Source of the DNA: Alviniconcha marisindica
Lineage: Eukaryota; Mollusca; Gastropoda; Provannidae
Reading direction: 5' to 3'
Assembly (NCBI GenBank): GCA_018857735.1
Contig: JABMCL010001124.1
Location: 698,501-762,500 of the forward strand
Length of the DNA stretch: 64,000 bases
Shown here in pieces: positions 26,081 to 38,129 of this stretch. Numbering within the stretch: the stretch's first letter is position 1; each line of letters begins with the position of its first letter. Under the pieces are notes generated by a model. It was not told the DNA's origin and did not search any database. It saw only the letters and a list, made by a program, of their open reading frames with translations. Position numbers and translations under genes: made by a program.

Positions 26081-27179
26081 AAAGGGATTTTAAAAGTCCC
26101 CCGGAAATTTTTGTCTCCTTTGGTTATTACCAATAAAGTCTCTCCTAGACTGTCATTAGTAGAAAAGTTTGCTAAAATGCTGTTTATAAATAAATTTGTC
26201 GATCATCCCATTGACACCCAAACCAGCTCTCGCCCGTGTTTGCGATCGTTCACTGACCGCTTCATTTTTCTTTTTACTGGGTTAGTTGGCTTTCAGAAAA
26301 AGATTAATACTTTATTCATCAACAAATCGTTTTTACGCAAAGTAAACACCCGATAGTGGAGAATCCACCAACTTGGCAACCTTTAGCGGCCATGGGTGAC
26401 CGTACGGCTGTGGTTAAAAAAACCTTGTTTCACGTTTCGGCGGCGAGTGTTGGACACAAATTTTTGAAATTTTATTTTAGATAACTTTGAAGAAGAAAGA
26501 TTGACTTTTCTGATATTTTTTATGGGGTGTCCCTGGTCTAAAATAGTACAAAAATCTGTTTTAAAAACATTTCAAAAAATTTATTTAGGGCTTCTGCTTG
26601 TCGAAAATAGCCTCATGGATATGGAAAGAAAAAAATTTAGCAACGCATTTTGACTGTATGATTTTTCCCCCAAAGGCTGGACTAGCTACGTCCAACACTC
26701 GCTCTGAAAACTGCTTTCAGCGGCAGTGTTCCAGCCATGCGCATCGCTGGGGGGCAGGGGAAAGGGGACGAGATCGGGGGAATTTTCACATTTTTTAAAA
26801 GCGTAATAAAATAAAACACAGTTGGAAACGAGACATAAAACTTTTCTCAACAGTAATTTGACTGAGATTGGATCAAAAACACAAGAAATCCGTCAATGAA
26901 AATCGCTAAAAATAACCAACTTAGTTAGCGGAATGCAGCTGAGAGCACTTTGGACTACCCACTTTTTGAGACAATAAATTGGAAAGATAAGGGGTGTTTG
27001 ATGACCTGATTTTGTGAGGGAGAGTATTCAAACTTCTATATATATATATAGTAATTCAGACACATCGTCTAGCATTGAGATAGGAAAAGAAACAAGATGA
27101 CAATTTTTGGAAGAAGAGTACATCAGACACATCATCTAGCAAGAGAAAGGAAAAGACACAGAATGACATTATTTGAAGA

Positions 27180-27780
27180 AGAGGAGGGGGAAATTTTTAA
27201 GAAGAAAAAAAAAATAAATTTTTGAAGGGAAGACAAAGGAGAGCAAGAGAAAAGGAGAGGAAAAAGGAGAAGGAGAATGAGAAAAGACAAAAGAAAGGGA
27301 AAAAGGGAAAAAAAAAAAAAAAAAAAAAAGAAAAATTTTCAAAAGAAAAGAGAAAGAAAGAGAGGGGGAAAAAAAGGGGGCGAAAGCGAGAGAAGGAGAA
27401 GATAGGAAGTTTTTTTGAGAAGAGAAGAGAGCCAGAAAGTTAAAAATGGGGTGTGGTCCAAAAAGAGCCAGAGAGAGAAAGAGAGCGAGAAAAGAGGGGG
27501 AAGAAAGGTGAAAAGGGAGGTTTAGGGGAGAGAGAGAGAGAAGAAAGAGGGGAAAGAAAAGAAAAGAAGAGAAAAAGAGAAGGATTTTTAGGGGGAAAGG
27601 GGAGAGAAGAAGAAAGGACCCCAGAAAAAAAGGGGGAGAGGAGAGAAAAAGGGAAAAAAGAGGGGAGAGAGAAAGGGGGGGGGAAAAAAAAGGGGGGAGG
27701 GAGAAGAGGAGGGGAAAGGAGAGAGGGAGAGAGGGGGGAGAGGAGAGAGAGAGGGGGGGGGGAAAAAAGAAAAAAAAGCC
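27180..27780 (+). repeat. Polypurine tract, about 600 bp
   Basis: The plus strand is almost entirely A and G, with few pyrimidine interruptions, and contains a long A run (27310-27328). Open frames on both strands here are composition artefacts (Ser/Pro/Phe or Lys/Arg/Glu). Confidence 0.9.
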
Positions 27781-28476
27781 CCCTTTTTGAAACATAATCT
27801 CGTAACAAAAAAAAATTTTTTAAAGGGCCCAGAGGTATGTAATTTGTAAATTTTTTAAACGGCCTTGTTGAAGCTGACAAAACGCAAGAAAATCTGGGCA
27901 TTTTGAACGGTATCTGTTCAGAAATGAGTGAAAATGAAAGTGGTTAATTGACGATCCGCGATTAGCTGCGTTACTTGCGATCAACTTTCACAGAAGATGT
28001 TTCTACATTTTTTCGACCATCCAAAATTTTCACAAAAATTCCAGATCAAAGGAAATGTCCCAAGAAGATCCTTTCCATCGAGTTTATGCAGCAAAATAAA
28101 CTCTCAAAGTCAAAGTGACCATCACACCGGAGTCAGCATGTAGCGTTTATCTCCCATTTCGAACCACTGTATGTACACAGTTATTGATGACGTCATAATA
28201 ACATGTTTGTTTTCTTGTTTTGTTCTTGATATCTATCTATGCGAGTAGTACCATAGCATATAATCTGTATTTGTAAAGTTTTTGAAAGCAAAATGTACCA
28301 GAGAAGCTGTTAAAAAACAGTTTCCTAGTAAATTACAAATGTTCAAGTAATGGGCTATTTTACTTTCAATGGCTTTCCGGTTGCGGTTCCTGCGTGCACG
28401 AAACTTCACGAACAGAAGAGAAAGCTTATGTGCAGGCTATTACTGTATTAGATTTGGTCATCGTTGTAGCGTCAGC

Positions 28477-31400
28477 ATGGGAGACAGATTAAAGGAGCTG
28501 AGACAAAAATCTCAAATACGGAAACAACTCCTTGCAAAAGGCGTACGTGAGCGAATTGACCCGGTTTCACCTCGTTTCATTTTCTTTGTTTTCTGCCAGT
28601 TTCCTTCTCCTAGATAATATTAAAAATGACGATAGATTAATTGCCTAAATTGGTACTCAACAGGAATATATAATTTGGAAAATAAGCGCTTGAAAGCTCA
28701 TATCTTTCTTCTTTTGCCATTGATTGGGCGTGCTAATTAGCTAAATAGCCATGATCGCCATGATAGCCATGATCGGAAGTGGCTGCTGTGTCATTCATTC
28801 ATTGTCTCTAGTTGTATACCTGTGACTGTGTCAGAGTCTACCAGTCCAATGCCATTCAGAAACAACATTATTTAATAATATTTGCATGTCACAAAAACAC
28901 AACTCACACTGTCAAACAACAACAGAACAAACAGCACAGGCAATGTGTCAGTCTGCATTAAACGAAACTTGCATTTATTTGATGGATTTTTGTGTGTACA
29001 AGTACAAGTCAGTGTTGTTGATATTTTTGTTGCTTATGCTGATTTGTCTTCGTCTTTGTCCTTTCCAGCTGCATCTAGATTCACCCAGTACTCTGAAAAC
29101 AGCATTAAATTTGAGTGCAGGCTCAGGAACAGCTGCAGGTAACACTGCAGGTGCAGCAAAGATGTGAGTTGTCCCCATGATTGACTGATTCAGGGATTGA
29201 GAGATTTTGAAGGAAAGTAAAAACACCAGATTGTGGAATTTTATCAGAGCAATAATTTTAGCAGCTGATCAACATTCCATTTCCATGGAGCACAAACCCT
29301 GTAAAGTGTAAACATGTTGGGGATTGCCGATTGGCTTGGAATTGTTGGCCAGAAGCGGGCCCAATGATACTTGCACACTGGCTTGCTAGGCTGTCAGTGG
29401 AAGAACGCAACTGAGTCTGAAACTGAAACTGGTAGTGGGCTGGTTGCATTCTTTCAGAACCTAGCTGGCTGATTCTGGCTGCATGCTGGCCATAATGGCC
29501 GTAACGAAGATGCTTCCGAATTTGATCTGGCATATTTACAGAAAAACTGCATATATAATATATATTTTAATTTCTATCCAAGATAGAATCCTCTGACATA
29601 ACTGTTCTGTGTTCAAGCCATATGATATATCATTATGAATTAATATAATGTAAATATTTGATATTATTATCATAAAACCACCACCACCAACAACAACAAT
29701 GGTATCAACTGTGACGCCTGCCAGAGTGGATGACATAGATATATTATATCTGCACATGTTATCAATGTTTGCAGACTGTGTATTTGATGTTGATAAGAAA
29801 CTACCCTCAGTTGGATATAAATATATATATTAGCCCCGGCTGCCGCCCCGTCTTTCTGCTTGGCTGAACAGTTTTTTCCTTCGCAATAAATGAACTGAGG
29901 ACAACTTGCCTGTTATTAATGAGTGATGTAATATTACTTATAGTAATTAATACTAGTAACACTGCTAATAGTGTAGTACCAAACTTAGCTTTATCTATAT
30001 GATACTTTTTGATAGATCTATGGACCACTCTCAAGGCTATTTAAATTTACTTCATAACTGTTACATTTCTCCGATTATGTTCTTGAGAAACCATTCATAT
30101 GACTTTGCTTTGTATAATAATATGAATATAATATATAATTCTAAATATCTTTGGAATATTCCTGTCATTTATGTCTTGGTGGCATTGATGTGTAAGTTGT
30201 AACACAACTACTTGTTTGTTTCCAGTGAAAATGAGCCTGCCAACATGTTCATCCCCATTAAAACTAAAGATGAGAGTCCTGATGTAAATACTGCCCACAC
30301 AAAGGAAACAGAGGTAATAGTAATAGCTGCTATTGTTACTCATCTTTTTGTCCCAAGTGGGAAATTTGGGTTACCTTAAATTTACCTGCTCTGTCGTCTA
30401 CAAAGGAAGGCTTTTGCAGATGCTTGTAAGAACAATGCTGTGTTACCCTGTCTTACTGCATGCAGTGTTTAGCATAAACTTGGTGTGATGCCATGGGGAA
30501 TATTTTAATTTTAATGAGGCAGCCATGGAATCCAACTTTTATTCTTTGATTTGATAATAAAAATTAAAATAATAATGATAATAATTAACAGTTTTTGTAG
30601 AGTGCCCTGCCAGTGGCTGGGACAGCATTGCTGTATGTACTTTTCACAAAATGGGGGTAGAGTGGGGGGGGTGTGGGGGGTGGTGGTTACAGGAGCCCCC
30701 TGCCATTCTAGCACAGACATAGATGTAACTGTGTAAGACAATAATAGCACATGCTGAGCCCTAGCAGCCTCAGCAACCCATTGACCCGGACCTGTTGGGC
30801 CTGCATGATGTCATGTCAAGCGTTGTTTCCCCAGCTGCCATACCTGTCAAATGCTTACAGGTTTTGGCATTCCTTTCAACAACAACAACAAAAAGGTTTA
30901 AAAATTCAATAGAGAAGGAGCTGATGCAGTAGTTTATGTGGAGATGTGCAAACTCTAGACTTGCAGCATTTTACAAAATCATGTTATCATGGAGTGGGGG
31001 GGGGGGGGGGGGGGGGGGGGAACAATGACACAGAAGTGTAAAAATAATATGCATGCATTTATTTGAGTAATTTATTAATATTAGATGCTTGTGAATTTAT
31101 TTGATCTCTGCTAGTCTCTGCTAGCGCTGCCCTTTGGCATTCATGAAAAGGTTTTGGTTTTTGTGGTGTTTTGTTCTGTTGACACACACACATTACATTT
31201 AAAAAAAAATGTTTATCTCTTGCAGGAGGACAAAGATGATGATTTTGATAAAGATGAAGTCTACACAGATTCTAGTGCATTTCTCAAAGTGAGTTAACAA
31301 GCATTACTTACCATAAGTCTTTCACCTTCAGCATTAAGGAATACATGGATACATGTATGCAAACATCTTCAGTGTATGTAACATGTATGCATTCACACAG

Positions 31401-31618
31401 TTTACATACACATGTGCATTGATGTACACACACATGCACACACACACTCACATACACACGCATGCACACACACACACACACAAACGCATACATGCATTCA
31501 GTTCACCATTGCATCATTGCATGATACCAGCCCTGAATTGACTATCAAATGACAGTTATGCTCACCAACCTGCCGGACTGTTTTGCTTTCCAACATATAT
31601 ATATATATATATTATATG

Positions 31619-31651
<33 letters not shown>

Positions 31652-32381
31652 ATTAGCTAATGTCATGGAAACATATTCAGTGTTTTCCTGTTTTTTTCTG
31701 TTTTGTACTTATTTGAATAGGAATGACTGACTGGTAAAACATTTTTGTTACTGTTGTTCTTGTGAATTTGGGAGATGATTTTGAAATTATTATATTTTTG
31801 ATTCAGTATGTTAATTTGAAACTGACTCATTTTGGGTGATGGCTGTGTTTGTTTATGTATGTCAGGTGCTGGAACTGTGATTTGAGTTTTCTTTCTGCTC
31901 ATCTTTTTTGTGCTCTTGTGTGTCTTTCCACATCCAGGGAACACAGAGTGCAAACCCCCACAATGACTACTGCCAGCATTTTGTGGACTCTGGAGAAAGA
32001 CCTCAAAATTTTATTAGAGATGGAGGTTAGTTGATGTCGTTTACCTCTGAGTTGTCTCCAGAGAGTTACTGTCGGGAACCATGATTCTTGGAGGTGGGGG
32101 GGGGGGGGGGGGGGATATATTATATATGTATCTAATACATACACTGACCACCACAATGATTCTGCATTAAGTGAGATGGGCAGCAATGTGAGCCATGTTA
32201 ATGTTTTGTTACTTGTGAGGCAAAAAGTCACATGCGATGCTTATAAAGCATAACTTTGGAAGAGAAAGAAGAACTGAAGTGGACTTGAACCAGTGTCTGT
32301 TGATTAAGGAAAATTAATAGCCCAAGACATGGACACAGCACACAAACATGTATACACATATGCACACAGGCACTCACACAT

Positions 32382-32417
<36 letters not shown>

Positions 32418-35400
32418 ATGTGTGCATGCATGCATGCACATATATACACACACTCTCACAATATTACCAACACACATGTGAGTTCCCACATGGGTTCTTG
32501 GGGTGGATTTGAAGACAGTATGCCTGTGTGAATGACCCATGAATGTGTACACTCTGTGCAGGTCTGGCGAACAGGTTTGAGGAGTATCCCAAACAACGTG
32601 AACTGATTCGATTGAAGGATGAGCTTATTAGCGCCACCAACACCCCACCAATGTAAGCTGATCAGCGGAGACAGTGTACTATGCTTTCAACTGATTTATG
32701 ATTTAAGGCAGCAAACCTTGTTCTAAGTGTTTGTTAGTTGGTTAAACTGGTTTTAATTTAATACTGTCTATGAAGAGGTATTGGTGGGGACCAAAATCCG
32801 TGGAGGTGGGGGAAGAGGGAGGCTATACCTAACGTTACACTGTCACCACCAGAATGAATCCTGCATTACAACAGGCAGTGATGAGAGCCATTTTGATGTT
32901 CTATTAATTGTGAGGGACAAAGTCACACAAAACAGCGTCCATAGACCTCAGCTTTTGAAGAAAAAGGAGAGCTGAAGCCAAGTATACCAAGGTCTCTCTA
33001 CTTACTGCTAGACCAAACTGGCTCTCTTGTTTTAAGTGGGATCAGCTTGTATTAATTATAATAAAAAATGTTATTGCTATTATTATTGGGTGTATTATTA
33101 TTTGTTGTTATTTGGTGGTTGTTTTTGATGCATGACTATGATATAATAGCAGCTGGAGAGGTGCACAGAAAAAGAGTATATATTTTGCTATTTTGCTTTC
33201 CTTTTTCCCCAGTGAGCTGGTTTGGCCTAGCGGTAAGGCGTTAGGCTAGTAAGCGGAAGGACCTCGTTTCGATACCGCTTCGGCTCTCCTTTCTCTTCAA
33301 AAAAGGTTGTGGTTTGTGGACACTGTCTTGTGACTTTGTCCGTCACTTCCTACTGAAACATTAAAATGGCTCTCATTGCTGCCCATCTTAATGCAGAAGT
33401 CATTCTGGTGGTGACAGTGTAGCGATAGGTATATAATCTCCCTCTCCCCCCACCTCCATACCCCTTTCCCCCCCTTCTCCCCGTCCCTAATAAGCCGTAT
33501 GGTTTCTGTGGATGTTAAGCACCATGTTTACTTACTTACTTCCTTTTTCCTTTGATTAAACCTTCTTCTTTTTTTTCAATAGTAAATGGAGGGATTTGCT
33601 GAAGAACACTGATCTCACTGTCTAAAATTGTTGGTGCCTCAACAGGTACCTTAAATGCGACCTTGAGACATTTGACCTGCGTGACTTGCGATGCAAATTT
33701 GATGTGATTCTGGTGGAGCCACCTCTGGAAGAGTATCAGAGAACACAAGGAGCTGTCTTTGACAAATACTGGGACTGGGATGAGGTGATTTTATAATATT
33801 TACATTGATACATTCTTTTTATGAGAGTAACAGTTTTACCTACATTGGTTATGAGAATAACAGTTTTACATGTGTTTTTTTAGTTTTAAAAAATCAGATT
33901 CAGAGCAACAGCCTTCAACATGATTTCAATGATGTGACTCCCTGTCAGTGTGCTATTTAATTCTATTCCTTCAGTGTTTTATTTAATCCTCTCTCAAGTT
34001 TCTTCGCAAGTGCCATAGTGACTCACTCCACTGACAGTGTGTTTGACTGAGCAGTTTCTGCCTTATTTCAGCATGTCTGTTGGTACTGAAATTGTGCATT
34101 ATTATTACACATACTCAGACCAGTGAAGTATACAACAGTTCAACTCTAAACTGATGACATGACAGAACACTTTGACATCTGATTTTAAAGTACCTTTTTC
34201 AACAACTAAATAGTACTTCAGTACGCAGACAGAGCACTGACATAGGTGAGGTACTGATTCGCTGTTCCCAGCTTCAGCAGCGGCAACTTGTCATATTTTT
34301 TCCAAAGTGCTGAGCTGCTTTAAATCACCATATGCACAGTATCATGTTGCAGTATAGGTCTCTTTTTGCAGCATAGGTCATGAAACAGGAAGGAGGGCGA
34401 GGTGGGCAGAAGCAGAGAGAAAGTGTGTGTGTTAGATTTATTTTAGCATGTTACATTTTACGTTTTGCACAGCAGTCACAGAGTAATGTAGAAATAGATA
34501 TTAAACAGAAGTACTGCTGTTGTGTGTAATATGTCACTGTGCGTGAGCTGTCGGGTTCACATAATTATCATAATACAGTGATGTGACAGACTGGCAAAGG
34601 CACAGATTCTGATGGTAAAGTGGGGAAAAGGGTGAACTGGGAAATGGCAGTGTAGGAAAATGTACACCAGGCCCCTCGCCTGACACCCACCCACCCAAAA
34701 TTAAAGTCTGTTGGTGTTTTCAGTAGTGTGGACTGATCAGTGAATTTGCCTTTTGCAGATTGAACAGCTGGATATTCCAGCAGTGGCGGCGCAGCGCTCA
34801 TTCCTGTGGATCTGGTGTGGCAATACTGAAGGCCTGGAACGAGGTCGTCTGGTGGGTCCTGTACACATGTGGCTTACAATGACTTTAGCTAGCTGCTGGA
34901 GCTTGTTACAGCAGAAGCACTTTCTGACCAGCCTAAATGTGTGTGTAGAACTAGAAGTAATAATTTTATAAAGGTTTTTTGTTGGAGTGTCAAAAAAAAG
35001 AAGAAGCAAATAATTAATTGTTGAAGCATTATATTTAGATCTGGAAACTTTAAACAAATCTGATCGGGGTGGGAGAACAGCACACACATTGTATGTACTG
35101 TTTCTTCACACTAGAGCACATGGTGGCAGACCCATCACAAAGCAAAGCACAAGGAATCAAAACATTGTCAAAACAAACCAACTCGCTCACCGAGAAACGT
35201 TCAACAATGAAACTGACAAGTCAGTCAGTAAAAAGCAGCTTTTGGCCAATGGCATACCCACCTGTGCACACACACATGCACCATGCTCTTGCACACACAC
35301 ACACACACTTTCAGGATGGCTAAGAAGTGATGAGTTTTTAGATATGATTTGAAAGATGAGAGTGTGTCTAATAACCTGTCTTTACAAGGGAAGGTGTTCC

Positions 35401-38129
35401 ATACAGATAGCACAGCATAATGGATGGAATTTGAGCAGATCATTTACTCAGAATTATCTGTATAAAATGGCTTTCAAGCTGTGAACTTTAGCCAGCTGCA
35501 GATTAACTCCCTTAGACCAGTATTTAGTAAGGTGGCATAAAGCAGTTTGTCACTACTTGAGCTGGCAAAGTAGCTCATTTGTAAGCTGAAACTATTAATA
35601 ATAATAAAAAATAATAATTCTTATAAAGCGCTATTCTTTAACCAGAGTTAAACTTACTGCGCTGTACAAACATCTTATCACAAAAACTACATTAGCATAC
35701 ATTTCAGCAAACAGAACCTTAATTATTGTAGCTTAAATTACCATTATCACCTATCGAACATTAGACACACACACACACATAATGACATGCGCACACCAAT
35801 CTCTGCTCGTCCACTCATATAGCAATTAACAAAATATTAACTTAATGATCTCAAACAACAACACCAATTTGAATCTGTCTTTTCACCCACCCAACCCGTG
35901 CCTCCTTCTCTTACCTAGATCTCTCATGCTCTCTCCCCCCCCCCCCCCCCCCTCCCCTCCTCCCTATGCATCCATCTACATTCAACTGCCACACACAGAC
36001 ACAGATTTCTTCAGATTCTACAGGAAGGCCTGGGCAAACAAGAAGGTTTTTAGCTGCGATTTGAATTGAGACAGTGTTGGTACATTTCTTAGAGTGGCCG
36101 GCAGAGAATTCCAGAGAGATGGTGCCATGAAACTAAAAGAACATTGTCCAAATGATTTGAGATTTCGCTTTGGAATTTTTAGCAGCTTTTCGTTAGAAGA
36201 TCGGAGAGAGCAAGACGGTTCATAAGTGCAGAGAGATGAAGAAAGATAAGGAGGTAAAGACCCTTCAAAAAGGCAGTAAGCAAGAGTTGCAGTCTTGTAC
36301 TGACAGCGGAATTAACTGTCATACATTAGATGCATTTTATATCGTGATCTTATGAAACTATGAACTGTCTCAAATTGTGAGCTTAACAGGTATATGGCTT
36401 GCCTCAGATGCACCTGGCTTTTGGGGTGGAAAGGATTGCAGTGTATTTGGTACATGAGTTGGCATTGCTTAGGAACTGAACGTGAGGCAGAGAGAGATAG
36501 ATGGTAACTGGCTTTCTTGTGAACTGTGATGGTGACATTTATGATTATACTGTGCAGTGCCTTAAGCGCTGGGGTTTCAGACGCTGTGAGGACATCTGCT
36601 GGATCAAAACCAACATCAAATCTCGACAGAACCGAACCCTGGAGCCAAACGCAGTCCTGAACAGAACAAAGGTAAACATACCACTTTCCACATGGTACTT
36701 AAAGTGCCACAGGATTGGCTCACCATTGTAATGTGGCAGCCTGGCTTTGGGCCTTATAGCATTACATGTACCTGAGCTGTGGTGAATAGAAACAGAATTG
36801 TCATTGATCAGTCCAGTTATAAAATAATGTAAAATCAGCAGGGTAATGTAAAACAAAAACATGCACACGAAAAGAGAAAACAAGAATATGCAGTGCCTAT
36901 TTGGAGCTCTTCTGTGTGAGTCCATGTATTTTTGAATTGTCCAGCCTTACCAGTAAGGTACAGCACCTTCAGTTCTTCATCCTTTTCGGAAGTGATTGTA
37001 GACTGAACCTTCAACAGCACCTTCAGTGCAGTGTATTTTGTCTGATGCAGGAGCACTGCCTGATGGGTATCAAGGGCACAGTAAAACGCAGCACAGATGG
37101 GGATTTCATCCATGCCAATGTCGACATCGATCTCATCATCGAAGATGAGCCGGAGTTTGGAAGCAAGGACAAACCTGTGGAGATTTTTCACATAGTGGAA
37201 CACTTCTGCTTGGGGCGGCGCCGCCTTCACCTGTTTGGTCGTGACTCCACCATCAGGCCTGGCTGGTTGACGCTGGGGTCCGGCCTCACCTCCAGCAACT
37301 TTGATGCCGAGGTTTGTGCTTGTCTGAGATTGGTCTCTCAGCGTCAGTTCTGCATGCATGCCCATAGCAGTGTACTTGGTGTATTCTGCTGTGCTTTGTT
37401 TCGTGTTGAGTTTTTGTGTGTGTACATTTTTTTGCAGTGTTTTGCTATGACCCGAGTTTGACTGTCCTGAGGTAACCCTGACAGCACATTAGAATCCAAT
37501 TACGACTACTACTACTGCTCATTCAGTGGTGGTTTTCATGACTGCTTAGTGGTTTTGGTTAATGACAGCTTTTAATGTCCTGAATCGTTTTATATTGCAA
37601 GATGACACCCTGAGTGTTCTCCTTAAGAGCAATGAGTAATTTTGTGTTCTGCACAGTGGCAAGCATAAAATTCTTATGTCTTTAGTCCGTTGTATCTGCT
37701 GGCAACATAAACTGTCATCCAATTAGATCCAGATGCATACAGTTAATGTCTGTAGCTTCTTTGTTAGTTTGTAAAGTTTACATATATTCTAAAACAGGTG
37801 ACAGTTCTGACACTGACAGCTTTAACAAGTTTACAGATCTGGTCAGAGACACCTCTTCCCTCTTGCTGAACGGTACAGTTCTGTTTTTTTCCCAGGTGTA
37901 TGCAGGATTCTTCCAGAAGCAAGAAGACCTGGTCACAGGCTGCACAGAGGAAATTGAGCGACTGCGTCCCAAGTCGCCCACACCCAAGAACAAGGGCCAG
38001 AACGCTGGGGGAGATGGCAGGGGGAGAGGGAGGGGGAGAGGGGGGCCCAGGGGGGGACGTGGCGGCCACATGCAGTCTGGCATGCCTGGGGCCAGGTACG
38101 GACAGGGCCGAGGATTTGGAAAAAGGTGA
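28477..38129 (+). CDS. METTL14: METTL14, non-catalytic subunit of the N6-adenosine mRNA methyltransferase
   Basis: Eleven coding exons join without a phase conflict: 28477-28542, 29069-29163, 30226-30313, 31226-31288, 31938-32025, 32562-32652, 33646-33784, 34759-34851, 36558-36671, 37051-37311, 37896-38129. The product is 443 aa (human 456). METTL14 pairs with METTL3 in the nucleus; METTL3 carries the active site and METTL14 supports RNA binding and the heterodimer. Seen here: an N-terminal basic helix ([20 protein letters not shown]) and an acidic variable linker (residues 22-105). A methyltransferase-like fold follows with the degenerate motif EPPL at residues 188-191 in place of the catalytic DPPW. 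Near-invariant blocks include [29 protein letters not shown] and [22 protein letters not shown], and [15 protein letters not shown] comes late. The C-terminus is Arg/Gly-rich (about 35 residues), like the RGG RNA-binding tail of the family. All introns are GT-AG. The start was chosen by alignment to the family; an in-frame upstream ATG exists at 28369. Confidence 0.96.
32040..32310 (-). mobile_element. SINE copy with expanded poly-G run
   Basis: Same landmarks as the other copies (GATTCTGCATTAAG, GAGCCATGTTAATGTT, CAAAGTCACA), in METTL14 intron 5. Where other copies have a G-rich segment, this one has an unbroken G run (32096-32114) followed by an AT-rich insertion. Confidence 0.6.
32770..33030 (-). 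mobile_element. SINE copy (same family as 33213-33545, reverse)
   Basis: Shared landmarks in order are GGAGGTGGGGGAAGAGGGAG, ACACTGTCACCACCAGAATG, TGCATTA, GAGAGCCATTTTGATGTT, GACAAAGTCACA, then the antisense tRNA head ending AGACCAAACTGGCTCTC. It lies in METTL14 intron 6, about 185 bp from the opposite-strand copy. Confidence 0.7.
33213..33545 (+). mobile_element. tRNA-derived SINE, apparently full length
   Basis: A tRNA-like head has an A-box-like TGGCCTAGCGG (33223-33233) and a B-box-like GTTTCGATACC (33266-33276). A body carries CACTGTCTTGTGACTTTG and CAGAATGACTTC in reverse, then a C-rich stretch. The tail is AATAAGCCGTATGGTTTCTG ending in repeated CTTA. Its body recurs in reverse at 32045-32310, 32770-33030, 22700-22975 and 23030-23290. 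It sits in METTL14 intron 6, just before exon 7. Confidence 0.75.
35600..36310. mobile_element. Non-autonomous repeat in METTL14 intron 8
   Basis: Begins with TTATAAAGCGCTAT and ACTGCGCTGTACAAA (a motif pair common in molluscan repeats). After a poly-C and microsatellite interruption it continues with GGTTTTTAGCTGCGATTTGA, then GCAGAGAATTCCAGAGAG. A related piece at 35320-35425 (GAGTTTTTAGATATGATTTG, GGTGTTCCATACAGA) lies just upstream. No frame encodes a transposase. Confidence 0.45.

Larger units (their letters stand above)
24500..27900. other. Segment with stretched homopolymers, no genes seen
   Basis: Runs of three to ten identical bases are far more frequent here than in flanking DNA (AAAAAAAACGGCCCC, GGGGGGTGCCCCCCC, AAAAAATTT types). 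No exon is identifiable, possibly because reading frames are disrupted. It ends about 0.6 kb before METTL14. Confidence 0.6.

Noticed and set aside
27169..27901. Minus-strand 208-aa and 153-aa frames (Phe/Ser/Pro/Leu-rich)
   Set aside because: They arise from the polypurine tract; stop codons are rare there by composition.
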